NCBI GenBank assembly: GCA_964017125.1
Contig: OZ024907.1
Span: 26,412,476 to 26,476,475 of the forward strand
Reading direction: 5' to 3'
DNA: 64,000 bases
DNA from: Flabesymbios commensalis
Taxonomy: Eukaryota > Annelida > Polychaeta > Terebellida > Flabelligeridae
The notes beneath the pieces were generated by a model, which saw only the letters and a list, made by a program, of their open reading frames with translations, ran no database searches and was not told where the DNA came from. The stretch's first letter is position 1. The number at the start of each line of letters is the position of its first letter. Positions 1 through 12,719 of the stretch are shown here, in pieces. A program made the translations under genes and the position numbers.

Positions 1-53
1 ATGATATGAAAGTGATGGGCACAATCTCATAAATACTATTCTGAGTAATTTAC

Positions 54-636
54 CGGAGTTCATCAGCATAAAGTTGATGTGGAATTCCTGTGAGTACACC
101 TGCACCATCACCTGTATCATTGTCACAACTGCATGCTCCCCGATGTTCCATCCTTCGAAGCATTGTTTCTGCATCTCGCAAAACCTTTATGAAAAAAAAT
201 TATACAAGATTCAAATTAGGTTTGTTAGTTGAATATATTTTATTAATTTAGTAGATTTGATGCCATATTAGGTATTAGTAGTGTGCAAGATATAGGCTAG
301 TCCCCCCTACATAATTATGTATATATTAAGAATCCATAAACAGAAAACTATAGCCTATATATTCAGAGATATGAAATGAAAAAAATAGAATATTTCTAAT
401 ATTGAAATAAATTTCATATAGAAGGTTCAATGATTTAAGTATAGATCTAAGTATATATTAAATTTATGTTTATATATAATTTGAAGAACAGTTAGTCTGA
501 TCTTTTTGGATTTACTTACTTTGTGAGATGGAATTCCATCGATGTTGACAACAAAACCAACACCGCAGGCATCCTTTTCCAGTTGAGGATCATACAATCC
601 CTGTTTCACAGGGAAGCCATATCTGTCTGTTTTCAT
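54..636 (-). CDS. Glutamate synthase (GOGAT), N-terminal two coding exons, partial
   Basis: Glutamate synthase transfers the amide nitrogen of glutamine to 2-oxoglutarate, using NAD(P)H or ferredoxin. Coding exon 1 is 520-636: ATG at 636, 39 codons, then a GTAAGT donor at 519. Coding exon 2 is 54-184: acceptor AG at 186-185, then a GTAAAT donor at 53. The junction is in phase 0 and the remaining gene lies left of the window. The join reads through a short propeptide into [18 protein letters not shown] and then [18 protein letters not shown], followed by a TGDGAG loop. Cys24 is the expected N-terminal nucleophile of the class II glutamine amidotransferase (Ntn hydrolase) domain, exposed in this family by propeptide removal. 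The conserved RGA...D..TGDGAG segment belongs to the same domain. A further acceptor (tttcag) ends at 651, so 5' UTR exons probably lie upstream. Family assignment is strong; coenzyme preference cannot be seen here. Confidence 0.93.
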
Positions 637-3600
637 TTTGCTGCACTTTTCTGAAAGTAAATTGAGCCTTGTTTTATTATGGATATGCCAATGATCTCAA
701 TACTGAATATACTGAATTAAAATAAATGTTTCATTCATAGTAGCTTAGGCCTTGACTGCTCAGCTACTGTGGCCCAATGTTGGTTTGGAGTTGCTTGAAT
801 GTTGAAACACTAGACTAATATAAATCATCTATAGCAACATTTTCCCTATGGTACCGGTACCTTCATTTATGTGCAATTAATTAATCAACTGGAATTGAAA
901 GTCAAGATACACAATAATATATTTAGAGATCAAGAATACAAAATGTTAAGTGGGCCTAATTTTATATAGACTATGAGTATAATGTAAAAGTGATTTTAAT
1001 TGATAGTCAGATAATTAGGCCCTAATAACTAGACGGGCATACTATAGTTATGGTGGGCCTAATGGACCTAGTCTATGAGACTACGGACACAGTGAGATGG
1101 GCATATTATAAGCCAGGCTTGCATAGACATAGCACTGATCAATATATATTCTAGATAGCCAGCATATTGATATGGTGATGGCCATGCCCATGGCATCTCG
1201 ACATACATGTGTAGGTATACATCACCTGATGCCACTGACACTGTGTCACTGTGACAAATAAAAAACATGAATAATTGTAATGAAATTCCCTGCCTGATAA
1301 TAAATGTATTACAAACCAAGTAAACACCAAAGTGAAGACAACAGCAGCCACCGGGTCACTGCTTGGTGGTGGCTTCTTTTGGTTCAGTTTCAATTCACAA
1401 ATCACACCAATTGACCAGACCTGTTCGATGTTTACTGTAGGGCTAGCCTAGATATAACAATTAGCTACACACTTTATATTATAAATCACATATTAAAACT
1501 AATTTAGACTGTGAAGACGGTATTTCAGTGAACACGTGCCCTGGTCTATGGATGTATCAAGACACAACAGTGCACAGTCGCTGTTACAGATGATCGTGTG
1601 TACATGTATGTGTATCTCAGGTGTAGAGCTGGGAACGCACATGTTAACCAAAGCACATGGTTGACATTATGTAAATATCACTACATGTTTACGGTGTTCC
1701 AAGCAACTTACTCATCCCCTATTATGTGTATGAATAATAAATATTCGAATGCTCTTTTCTAAATTTCTTTGTGATGAATCATTTCACATAAGGTTTTTAA
1801 ATTTCTATAATATTTTACTTTCGATTTCACGATACTAATTATATATCTTATAAAACAATTCTTTATTTCATTGTTAACCTTCACTGTACAAACGTATATA
1901 TACCGGGTGTATCCATGCGGTGAATGGAAGAGCGTAGGTAAGAGGTCAAACACGTACTCAGCATGCGTTCTATCTACCGGTGGGGAAGGCTGTGATCACG
2001 CGCAGGCCACGCTAACGTAAATCGTAAAAATTCCCTGTCAACCAATCACAGAGCTATGTTGAGGTCTGCATGGAGGGAAACAACGATCAATACAATCTCC
2101 CGCCAACACGCGTTAGGAGGAACTGAGCGGAAGAAACATCTCATTATTTTGCACCCCCTCTGCCTCTGGCTATATCAGCCAGCGCAGACAGATGTGAATC
2201 CAGTTTGGCCCAGTTTGATCGAGAACAAAGACGTCTGGAACAGGGACTTTCAGCATATTTAATATTAGAAGTTCAGTTCAACTTATAGTTATTCTGGCAT
2301 CACTTTCAAACGACGTTATTATTATAACATAGCGCATGCTGTTTCCAGCTGCTGATTATTGCTAAACAGATTAGATTAGATCAAGGCTGGTCTTCTGTAG
2401 ACATCGTCTGCTGCACGTACAGACGCATAGCCATAGTAGAGAAGCAGGCTTGCACTGTAAGCTAATCACCAATCTGAGGTTGGGACGTTGTGTTAGAGAG
2501 AGGTCACAATAATAAACAGGTGAGTTTAGCAGGTGTTTTAGTTGATAATGGACATGGACATAACTATAAAAAAGCCTAAGGCTAGTAGATCTATATATAA
2601 AGCTAGTCCCATCCGTGACCAATTGCATTCTGGGCAAGCCAGATCAATTTTTTATGTATGTTTTTCATTTAAAATTAGATCTATTAATAGTTAAAAAGAA
2701 AATACAGTTTTGTCCACAAATTGTTTGTAAAAAAACATTTGGCGTCCTGTAATACATGTAGTCTAATAAACAGTTGTTCCGGGTATGGTTTGAAATATCA
2801 CATTTATTTGCATCAAATAATGTACCCAAAAGCAATAAAATTGGTCATAAATATTAAAAAAATATTAAACGATCAACATAGATCTGGACATGATAGGCCT
2901 AACCGTTAGTCAGATTTAAACGTTTTCTAGCTTATAAGCATAGACTCTATAGTTGTTTAGAATTCGAAAGGAAGAAAATATTCCGAAGTAGGTTAATGTA
3001 TCGATGTATTTATTCCTCCTTTTAAAACAAATGCCTAGATACCCTTTTTGACGCACCAAAATTAAATAATCGACCATAATTATAGGCCTATAGCCTTTTT
3101 TATATAGGCCTTTTTAAATTGCGTTTCACATAAAATGTTAGAAAAAATAAAACTATAAAAAAATATCCAAGCCCTAGAATACAGGAAAATATCCCATTTT
3201 GCAAAAAATTCCGGGGGCATCTGGTCGCATGGTCTCTAAATGGTCAACATCAGTAAAAAAGACGCCCCTCCCCCTTTCGAAATACGGCCAGGTGCCTGTA
3301 TTTTTTCTGAAAAACCGGTTTAAATACGTTGAAATGCACGCCCACCCTGCATGCACTTAAAGGGTTGAACACATTAGGCCTAAAGAATGTGTGTCGTTTT
3401 GCTTCACTAAACCATAATATTTACATTAATTACCTGATTACGACAGACCATGACTCACATGCGTGGGCGCCCTCATTATATAGGTAGCCTACTCAGCAAA
3501 TCATGACGACCCACCTACTTTCAGTAGATATAAAATATTCATTTCAATATTCATTTTTTTTTACTTTCTTTCCTATGCCGTCTCGCTCTACAATCTTCAA

Positions 3601-3684
3601 GACCCGCGGTCTAATATTTGTTTTACATATTTCAGGTCAACATAATATAGACTATAAAGTAGCAGACCCCTACACACAAAGGAA
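637..3684. other. Divergent intergenic region with unplaced promoters
   Basis: This 3-kb gap lies between the divergent glutamate synthase and the plus-strand orphan gene. The part near 1900-2170 is richer in CG and contains ACCAATCA (2040s), an inverted CCAAT-type element that could serve either gene, but I see no convincing TATA box. An acceptor-like tttcag at 3630-3635 just before the orphan ATG suggests a 5' UTR intron for that gene. A fragment of the dispersed hairpin family (ggcccaatgttggttt) lies near 770-800. The 3170-3370 stretch has repeat-like composition but I could not match it to another copy. Short ORFs here look like chance. Confidence 0.5.
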
Positions 3685-5789
3685 ATGTCTGACACAACTG
3701 CTGTCTTTGAGCTGGATATTTCCACACTCTTACACGGCAGCAATGGTCGTCAAGGCGATTCTGTGCAAGCAGTCTTCAACAAGTCTACTTTTGACATAGA
3801 ACTAAGTAGGGCGGAAGCGAAAGACGCATTGGCTCCAGAAATTAAACGACCTAAAAATAGCATCGAGCATCTAAGTCGGCTTGAAAACGAAGACAATGAA
3901 GACAAGAGGACTGAAGATCAATCACATGTTGTGAGAGGGGAAGACATTGGTGATTTACCAACAGAATATGTTGTACGTGGACTGAATCGAGATGAAATGC
4001 CAGTTATAGGTAGGCATGCTATTTCTTAAAATGGTTGATAAAAATATAAATTATCTAACTTGATTGAAACTATTGTACAAAATGCAATCATGTTTTTAAA
4101 TACATCATCTTTTATGTAATTGCTGCAAATAATGCTATTTTAGTTACAATTACCATCGGCCTTGGTAACTGTTCAAAGCAAAGTGTAAATGCCTCGTCTA
4201 ACGTTACATATTTATTGGTGATATTTTAAAATGATAATGTAGTAAATCTATTTTGTTTTCTATCAATTTAACAACGCAAAAAGCTATTCCACTGGTGAAT
4301 TCGTGATGTTTTATATTTAAAACAATGATCACTGTAAGTTGATCATGATAATACTGAATCTACTTAACCTGTTGACTGGTATTAACTAGTTGTGGGCTAA
4401 TATGGCTAATAACGTCTTTGTTTTTCATTTGTACATTGAACGTGTGCTTGATTAAAATGCAATTATCTGCATCACATCGAATCAGTGGCAGTAACTAACA
4501 GTTTACTATATATTTGATACCAATTCACAAAATGTTATATAAATTGTTTGTTGACCTCCCATGGGGTCGTTCCTTTGCTATACTTGAATTACATTTCAGA
4601 TCACATCTCTCAGTGGCACCTATCGATTATTGTAAAGACTGGGACACCAGGCTCGGCGTGTGAGCCACCTCCTGACTGAGAATTGTTTATAAGTACTACT
4701 CATTAACGTCTAATATAAATGAATAGAAAAATAGATTGGTCGTTATGAGGGAACAACGACGATTCAATAACTTTAATTATATTTGAAAATGTTCTCTTCC
4801 TTTACCAGTATAGGCCCGAATACACAACTAATGACTGCGTGTAAGTTTGCAGTTTCAATGATCATCTATGGTATAACATATGAATTGTAATGACTGCCAT
4901 AGGTTATTTGTTTTATAAATGTTCAGCTTTTGTGTCTATTTTAATCATTTAATCATTGTGATTCCACCGATTTATCAGAAGTAATGCTGTACTTGTTATG
5001 AATTTAAATAATCTGACAACGTGACTAAATAGCACTCATTCTTACAGGAACATATGTGGACAAGCGCATCACGCCTGGTTTTCATTATCAGGTCCGACAG
5101 CTATGTGGGGGAGAATATTTGTTCAGTGGCAAAGCCGTGCCGCTGCTAAGTGTTGGTTTCGGCTATGGGAAACGCATTACTTTTCAAGTATGTATATATA
5201 CACTGTGATTTAAAAATAAGACATTAGTATAGCTAAGCCAGTCTCGGTAATGTCACCACAATCGGACTAGTGCATCCAATGCATGCGGTGATAAATGCTA
5301 CCATAAAATAATCCATAATATTACCATAATAAAAGTCTAGTATAGTTCTTCAGCAAACATATACTATATATTTTTCCACAGGGAGAATGTCGCAATTACA
5401 ACAACAATTACTTCTATTCTGACACGCATCGAAGTGGTTATGGTTTCAAGCTGGTCGCAGTTAACCAATACGACAGATTTGTCATTATCTCACCATCTGG
5501 AGTTTCATTTGGCGAAGCGCAAGTACAAGAAATATTACACCAGCAAGAGGTTGGCACATCAGTGACCGACGCTGGAGCTGTGGAGAAACATATTAAAGTC
5601 AATCTTCTCTGTAGGATTGATTGTTCAACTCAGTCATCAAGACTTCTTCCAATTTGGATTGAAGAGCACAGACAAATAACCGGTACGGCCATAGTACGCA
5701 AAAACAGAAACAGCTCGAAAGCTCACCTTGTCTCAATTGAACAGATTCATATTCCTCTCGTCGGCTCTTGTGTTTTTGAGGCATTATAA
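3685..5789 (+). CDS. Three-exon gene, unrecognised 290-residue protein
   Basis: I do not recognise the product. Exons are 3685-4009 (donor GTAGGC), 5048-5187 (acceptor cttacag, donor GTATGT) and 5382-5789 (acceptor tttccacag). Phases match (1, then 0) and the frame stays open to TAA at 5787-5789, giving 108 codons, one split codon, then 46 and 135 codons. An AATAAA lies at 6022-6027. Residues 1-50 are mixed. Residues about 50-95 are highly charged and probably disordered (NEDNEDKRTED). Exons 2 and 3 look like one compact globular domain rich in Gly, Tyr and Phe (LCGGEYLFSGK, VGFGYGKRITFQ, then an Asn-rich YNNNYFYSD). There is no signal peptide or membrane segment. The ATG at 3685 was chosen because it opens the frame after an upstream acceptor. 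Good splice sites and consistent phases make a real gene likely; function is unknown. Confidence 0.75.
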
Positions 5790-6021
5790 GCTTTGAAGTT
5801 TAAAGCTTCAGCAAAGATTTTTTTTAACTTCCCATAAACTATAGCCTGACAATTTTTTTCTCCAGAATCAAAATAATGCTGTCCACAAATGTGGCTTGAT
5901 GTCGGAAGAGCACTCTAGATGATGTGCTCCGTTTGTGGACTAAAACTGTCATTAAAATTAAAATATTGTTTGTTCTACGTGTGCCATTGATTTTCACATT
6001 AATGTATACCTGTTATATGTT

Positions 6022-6027
6022 AATAAA
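6022..6027 (+). terminator. Poly(A) signal of the orphan gene
   Basis: AATAAA about 230 bases downstream of the TAA of the three-exon gene, in AT-rich sequence. It gives a plausible 3' UTR length. Confidence 0.55.
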
Positions 6028-6783
6028 ATATCGTTTCTAATGTTATATCCTTTGTTGTGTAAGGTATCATATTTCCCACGAATTAAACAATAATCACATA
6101 TTTTACTTTGTTCTAAAAGTTAATAGTCTACAGGTATGTTGATTATGATACATGTATATATAGGCCTACCACTGTACCGCTGAAAAAAATAGGGGAGCTT
6201 TAACTTAATTTGTTTCACCTGATTACTGCCCAACCAGACCTGACATGGTGGTTTCAAATGTCTGATAGCCACATGTATATGACTGTGTCACTCGCGATAA
6301 TAACTTTTTTCATCAACCCTCTTTAAACAGCAATAGTAGCCCATAATTAATATCTAAAATATATAGAATTGACTAGCATCGACTAGTTTGCGGTGCAATC
6401 GTTTTGTTTGTAGGCCTTTTTGGCTCGATAGATAATTTTCAGTATATTCAATAGATATAAATTTAGTAAATGAGAAGAAGTGTGTATTGTATCATTATTT
6501 AGACTACAAAGACAGTAAAATGTCTAAGTCAATTTAGCATATTTTCGGTTGCTTAATCTTCCTTGCTAATCATTCTTTTTCTTCAATAACTAGACGTGAC
6601 TGTGTTTCGGCACGAAAACATTCAAAGCATCCCCGTTAAATATTTCCAGGTCAGTCCACGAAAAAATACGCTGGCTGTTATCAGTAATTGTTTTTTTTTT
6701 TACTTTGAGAGATTACAAAAGTTTAAAAAAATGCACCTCCAGCAAGTCATTTTTTATCTCGGAAACCCTTGGATGGATTTATT

Positions 6784-7012
6784 AAATTTTGCATACACAC
6801 ATCCCTTATTGGGAGGTATAGATGTGCCTTTGGGGGTTTATGAAATTTCACCTACTTAAATGGCCGGCCATAATTAGCTTTAATATGCTTGATTTCCGGC
6901 CACATTTCGTTTCTGGAGCAGGTCTCCCATGGGCGAAATAATTTCATATTGCACACATCCCTAAGGGGTGTAAATGGGACATTTGGGGTTTATGAAATTT
7001 GACCTACTTAAC
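6784..7012 (+). repeat. Two-copy direct repeat, ~75 bp
   Basis: Segments 6784-6860 and 6941-7012 share a core ending ggggtttatgaaattt and then cctacttaa, with acacatccct earlier in both. The spacing is about 155 bp. Between them, near 6861-6900, lies a stretch resembling the ~140-bp satellite found from 7190 on (ggccataattagctttaata). The rest of 5790-7189 shows no gene. Confidence 0.6.
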
Positions 7013-7266
7013 TCAATACAACTTAACTTTCAATCCAGAATACTTTTACATGTATATAAGTCTGACTACTTGGACAGAAAACTTTTCAGTTTTAGTGTAT
7101 ATTTTGTGACGCACAGAGCGGCTCTCCATTTGTAACGTCATAAATATAACTGTATAACAGCCACTGTCAGCGGCTCGTGGGGTTCAAAGGGTTAAATGGT
7201 CGACCATCGGCTATAGTTTCCTTTATTATGCCTGATATATAGCAAACCGTGCTAGATAACTAGACC

Positions 7267-8439
7267 CAGGGTTGAGGCCAAGTACATCAGTACTTGTACT
7301 TGCTTGTACGTATGTACATTTTTTTCGGGTACTTGCTTGAACTTGAAAAATGTACGTGTACCCAAGAACATTGCTATATATACTTGGTATTTGAACGCAA
7401 GTACATTGTAGGAACATCAGTTTTTTACTATTAACTTTTCTTATATTTGACTTCATTATTTACAGAAATTAGGGTGATTGTAAACAAATGATTTAATCGG
7501 ATAATGCGTAGTACATAAATTAATTCAATTAAATTTTCTGTGTGAAATGGGCAAAATCTATGTTATTTTGTCTCTTTTTGTTAACTATGTTGGAATTAGA
7601 TATAACTGTATAAAGGGTTGTAATAGAACTTCTTCGCTAATGAGTTATATAACCCCTATCATCTTTTTGAACACTAATGGGCGATAACGCAAAATTGGAA
7701 TAACTATGTTAGTGGCAAGCGACGGGTAGATTATGCATGGTGGTAGTGAAAAAACCAGGTGGCGAGGACATCCACAAGCATGACAAGGGTAGTCCGAGTT
7801 TGACGCAATAACATGTTATATAGCGTCACAGATGGACAGCATAGCAAAAGCTGTGGTTTTGTAACATAGCAAAAGCTGTGGTTTTGTTACAAAACCACAG
7901 CTTTTGCTATGCTGTCCATCAGCATACAAAACTTTTGTATGCTGATGGCAGTATACGCTGAGATCAATAATTTCATGAAATAAATGTGAGGCTATGCGAT
8001 GTCATCAGGGTATGAGAAACCTAAGATAAAAAGTTCTGATAGTACTTTTTCTGATAACTTTTCAAAACTAACCCTGCTACTATCATGATCATAGTTACGA
8101 GCACGAATCCTCGACGTGAAGATAATAGCAGAAAGGGTAATTCTCAGAAGCAAATGAGTCATAGATTAGTTAGTGAATAAACAATATTATTTTGCTCAGA
8201 TAATTTAGTTTAATTATTTTCTCTTTTTAATTACTGCATATCGATAATCACGCCAATGTAGGCTACTTAGTACTTGATAACTCTAGGCCTACCCAAATAC
8301 ATTTCAAATGTATGCTACTTGTTATGCCCCCAAGTACATTTGGGAACACCCTGTACTTGTACTTGATCATTTTCAATGTACTTGTACTACCGATTTTTTT
8401 TACCCAAGTACCATGTCGATGTACTTGCTCCTATCCTGG
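7267..8439. mobile_element. Non-autonomous hAT-like DNA transposon inside the satellite array
   Basis: The left end CAGGGTTGAGGCCAAGTAC is matched in inverted form by the right end, whose reverse complement reads CAGGATAGGAGCAAGTAC. Flanks ctagaccc (7260-7267, overlapping the first base) and ctaaacca (8440-8447) look like a diverged 8-bp target duplication, as expected for hAT. Ends are rich in subterminal GTACTTG repeats. There is no transposase ORF. An internal perfect inverted repeat (30-bp arms at 7831-7860 and 7891-7920) and a second small palindrome (7918-7946) could extrude as cruciforms. Confidence 0.75.
7831..7946. repeat. Double palindrome (30-bp arms plus 14-bp arms)
   Basis: Bases 7831-7860 are the exact reverse complement of 7891-7920. 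The 30-bp spacer is itself a partial copy of the arm (catagcaaaagctgtggttt) bounded by gtaac and gttac. An adjacent palindrome, atcagcatacaaaa with its complement around one central base, occupies 7918-7946. Both lie inside the hAT-like element. Confidence 0.9.
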
Positions 8440-9440
8440 CTAAACCATTACTCTAAAACAAAAAAAATCAACTCGATCAAATTCAAAATGGCGGACTATC
8501 GGCCATAATTGACTTTAATATGCGTGATATCTGCAAACAGTGCCAGATAGATAGACCATTACAGTAACACTATAAAATGTGCGGTATCATGTATGGACAA
8601 CCGTGCTAGATAGCTCGACCATTACTATAAAACAAAATGCGCGGTTTCAGGCATGGATAATATGGCCTTAAAAATTTCCACTCAAGCAAATTGAAAATGG
8701 CTGACTATCAGTCATAATTAACTTTAATATGCAAGATATCTTGCAAATTATGCGAGAAAGCAAGACTATTACTATGAAACAAAATGTGAGGTTTCCGGGA
8801 GGAATATGGCCTAAAAATTTAAACTTGATCAAAATCGCCGATCATCGGTCATAATTAACTTTATTATGCCTGATACTGGCAAACCGTGCCAGATAACAAA
8901 CCATTACTATAAAACAAAATGTGCGGTATCAGGTAGGGATATGCCCTGAAAAATTTCTATCAAATTCAAAATAGCAGACTATTGGCCATAATTAACTTTG
9001 ATATACCTTATAAATATCTGGGAAACCATGCCAGATAGCTAGACCATTACTATAAAACAAAATGTGCTGTTTTATGGAGGGATATGACATGGAAAATTTA
9101 AACTCGATCAAATTCAAAATGGCCGATTATCCGACATAATTAACTTTAATATTCCTGATATATGAAAAACCATGCCAGATAGCTAAACAATTTAGTATAA
9201 AAAACAGGGACATGCCCTGAAAAATTTCAACTCGATCAAATTCAAAATTGCTGACTATCGGTCAGTATTAACTCTATGCTTGATATCTGGCAAGCCCCGC
9301 CAGATAGCTAGACCATTACTATAAAACAAAATCGGCTGTTTCAGGGAGGGACATAGCCTGGAAAATGTCAACTCAAATTACAAATAGCCAACTTGAGGCC
9401 ATTATTGACTTTAATATGGGTAATATCGCTGAAACTGGGT

Positions 9441-10559
9441 TATTGAGAGTGTCTTCCTTCGCTCGTCTGATAAGGGGTTCTGGGCATGTCTCGGGGATTT
9501 ACCCCCAGACGGCCGGAGACTTGGGTTTCGCTATGCAATTTAATGCTGAAACTCCGTGGCATTTAGCGCAGCTCCGCTATCCTCAGGTCGGATTACTATA
9601 AAACGCTTTTTGTTACAAAATGGCTGCCGCAACCATTTTGTTTTTAAGGGGATCATCATAAAAGTTAATTGGAAATTCCTAGAGAACCACCCTATCAAAT
9701 TTGAATGCAATACAACCAACGGTTCTAAAGTTATTGTTCGTGCACACAAGTATTTGGGCGGCCGTTTGTGGGTTGGTACCAAAAAGAAATATGTGGGAAG
9801 AATTGCCTGGTAACAAAGAGACAGCAGTAAAATGCTAAACACTATAGGCATCCCCATAAAATCGGGGATGCCTAATAATACATAGCACTATTACATCGTA
9901 CTAATTTGCAATGGGCCTTGTTTAATGCCTGTTTAAGCTCTTCATTTCCGTCGCTGGGCGTCCTAATCTCTCAGTATTCGAGCAACACACCCTTCGAAGG
10001 CAGGGGTATTTACTTTTACTGCCTAATTAATGTTATGTCGGCTCATTGATAAATGCATATGATATCATAAACAGGTTATCTAATCAACAGTAAACTCGTT
10101 CTAAAACCAGGTCAGACAATATAATAGCATATAGCTGGAGCAAACCATTCCATTCCTTTGTATTAGCACTTGTGCTACTTGGAAATCCAAATAAATATGT
10201 TTATACCAAACCATTCACAAGATTAATTTATTTACTGCACCTCCATAAGTGTAGATAATACATACAACATATTACAGCAGCATCGAAATACAAATATAGT
10301 AAAATATATTATGTAATTGGCACAATAAAATATTTTAAAATCTAGTAAGAAGTGTGACTAGAGTATGTGACCTGGAGTGCCCCCAAAGGCCATAGTCATG
10401 ACTATGTAATAGTAATCTGAAAGTGTTCACAACACTATCTTCTTTGACTACAATTTTTCTGTGGTGTTTACATTTAAACGCGTTAAAAATAAGTGGAGCA
10501 CCCATAAATATTATGTTAGCTTCCAAAGTTTGAGGAAATACATCATCATGCCCAATATA
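9441..10559. other. Gap with a GC-richer stretch and a strong hairpin; no recognised gene
   Basis: After the satellite ends, 9441-9830 is noticeably richer in G and C, and the frame at 9556-9813 encodes a basic peptide (IIIKVNWKFLENHPIKFE...). I recognise no family, there are no splice sites that would extend it convincingly, and overlapping frames are also open. At 9845-9874 an 11-bp perfect stem (taggcatcccc / ggggatgccta) with an 8-base loop follows. It lacks the histone 3' stem-loop consensus. The segment 9880-10560 shows nothing I can name. Confidence 0.4.
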
Positions 10560-12080
10560 TCGGGCAGCAAAATAACAGCACCAATTACGTAGTGATTAGT
10601 CAGAGCTTAGTCCACTTTATGTTAAAAATTCTCCTCCACAGATTGATTCTGCAATTATTGATAGTCTCGGCGCACCGAGAAACATTTAACGCTGTCAGAA
10701 TTTTACTGTGATCATAGTACTTACTGAGCCCAAGTGACTGCTTAACTAGAGACCTTGGATTGATTAAATGTTTTTAAATGCTATTTTTAAACGAGAAACA
10801 GCTTCCAAGCCATACACAAGTGTACGGCAGCAAGCTGTCTTTCACAGGTGTGACTTTAGGACGGTAAGCAGACCAGAATAGCTCATACCAGAGGAACTCG
10901 TGCTTCAAAATGCTTGTCTACATTTCTCTTATGTACATGTTTTTCACTCATGCCATCGTTGGTAAACATAATAACAAGAACATCGAGTTAGGTGGAGATT
11001 TCCATACATTGAGAGCCCAAGTACCAAAATGGTTGACAACAGATTAAATCGGCTCCAGAAATCATGCATTTACATTTGGCAATACCCAAGTTAAACCGCT
11101 TTTGCTCGAATATGCAAGGCATATATCAATGAGTGATTTGAGGCCACCTACTGTGGCACTAAATAAATTGATATCATCAGCATTAATGCAAATGATTGAC
11201 AGGGTTTCTTGGAGGATTTCATGTTTCGGGGGGAATTGAGGGGGAGGACCTGTTGTGCGAGCGGGGGGGGGGATACACCCCCTCCCTAAAAGGGCCTCCA
11301 GAAAACCCTGATTAATATGAATACGGTCCAATGAGAACACCAGCTTTACTGCATTCAAGATCAACATATAGAGTATCATCTGTATATATAATAAGCCATT
11401 GAATAGTTGGGATAGTGTCCTTACCTAATAAAGAAGCGCGCTGTGCCATGTGAAATCAAAACAGTTTTCCGCACCCAAACTACATATGTACACTCACAGG
11501 CGATACTCTATGGCTGCGAATGCAGTACCTCTATTATATCACGGAAACCAAATTGACTAGAACAACTGTCATCTTCAGGAAGCATTAATAATTCAATCAA
11601 TTTAGCATGCGTGGTACTCAGCGCTATAGGTCTATAATAACTACCAGAGATATTCGGACTTAAAGATGGTTTCTTAATGACAGGAATTATAACACCTGAG
11701 GTAAAAGACTAAGGTACCAGTCCATAGACAATATTTGAGTGTAAAAGTTCGAAAACACACTTTAATTCACTTTGACCATATATAAGTTGCTCAGTTGAGA
11801 TATTGTCCGATCAGGGTGATTTGCCTTTGGTAAGGGAATGTATTAACCTAGCCACTTCATGAATAGTCACATGTTTTTCTGTATAATGATTTTCATTTTA
11901 GTGCATGGCATTGCTTATATTTTTGTAATGAGAGTAGTAGTTTTTGCTTGGTTTTGAGATCAGCCTGCTTGTCAATTTCAATGGGAGTGATTTTTTTAAA
12001 GTTTTCTTTGTAATATATCCCTGTATCTGTTTTTGCGTTCCGTGTCTCCCCAGAGTGGGCGTTCGAGAGCTTCATCCTTC
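10560..12080 (-). pseudogene. Broken LINE (non-LTR retrotransposon) reverse-transcriptase fragment
   Basis: Reading the minus strand from about 11870 down gives degenerate reverse-transcriptase blocks in the right order. First comes TKGKSP..SDNISTEQL, then GVIIPVIKKPSLSP with a YRPIALST box, then SQFGFRD, and near 11180-11100 the catalytic-type block NADDINLFSATVGGLKSLID (first residue usually Tyr). Downstream (11000-10600) are weaker matches to the LINE C-terminal region (YGLEAVSRLKIAFKN, LGLSKYYDHSKIL). Frame changes and stops are frequent, so it is dead. A G/C-tract segment at 11211-11300 interrupts it and looks like a later insertion. The clade (CR1, RTE, Jockey or other) cannot be fixed from what remains. 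Confidence 0.8.
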
Positions 12081-12719
12081 TAGATCTTAGCTGCTTTTAA
12101 TAAATAATGCTTTATCCGACAAAGCACGCAAAGCAATAACATTAAAAGAATTCGTACGCGAATACAAAAACGGAAATAAAAATAGTTAGAATATATATAA
12201 CAGATTTGTAATAATTGCGTTTGAAAGAAAATATATGTTGTCTGCAATTGTGCTTTAATTGTACTCCCAAATGTAATTTATGTATGTGTGTTTGTAGTTG
12301 TCATTTTTTACAATGTATATACTGTATATATATATATTTATATATATTTCAATACTAGATATTATCTTATAAGTCAAGTAATAGTATGAGGTTAAGTACT
12401 ATTATGAGTTATATAAATATACCTCAATATATATATAAAAAAAAAAAATGTCCATGTTTATATTATTTTTATCAATTATTTCAATATATACACTTCAATC
12501 ATGTAAATTGTTTTACTTCAAATGATGACTTCTCATGTAGATGTTTGTAAAATTATATGTTGCTCCCAGATATATTGTCAGATTTACCATGTACACGAAT
12601 TTAAATATATGCTATTATTACTGTTTTATATTATATAAGTAAATGAATGATACGAGTTATCTAGATATCATTATATTATTTAAATAGATGTATATATCAA
12701 TGTATGTTTTTTAATGTTT
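12081..12719. other. AT-rich gap, no gene
   Basis: Very AT-rich, with many TATA/ATAT runs (for example 12320-12360 and 12420-12440). Nothing coding was seen. It may be old untranslated sequence of the neighbouring LINE pieces. Confidence 0.4.

Larger units (their letters stand above)
7190..9440 (+). repeat. ~140-bp satellite array, split by a transposon
   Basis: Diverged monomers share ctagaccattactataaaac, a tcaaattcaaaatggc block and ggccataattaactttaata. The landmark ccattactataaaac recurs near 8548, 8616, 8762, 8901, 9040, 9186 and 9311, so the usual period is about 140 bp with some shortened copies. One unit lies at 7190-7266, then a 1.17-kb hAT-like element interrupts, then the array resumes at 8440. 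The same monomer, reverse complemented, forms the array at 22.6-24.4 kb. Confidence 0.85.

Noticed and set aside
1068-1405. Small minus-strand ORFs upstream of glutamate synthase
   Set aside because: They overlap in different frames, have no domain, and lie in the presumed 5' UTR or intron.
9845-9874. Histone 3' stem-loop
   Set aside because: The stem is longer than the 6-bp histone stem, the loop is 8 bases and the flanking consensus is missing. No histone gene is nearby.
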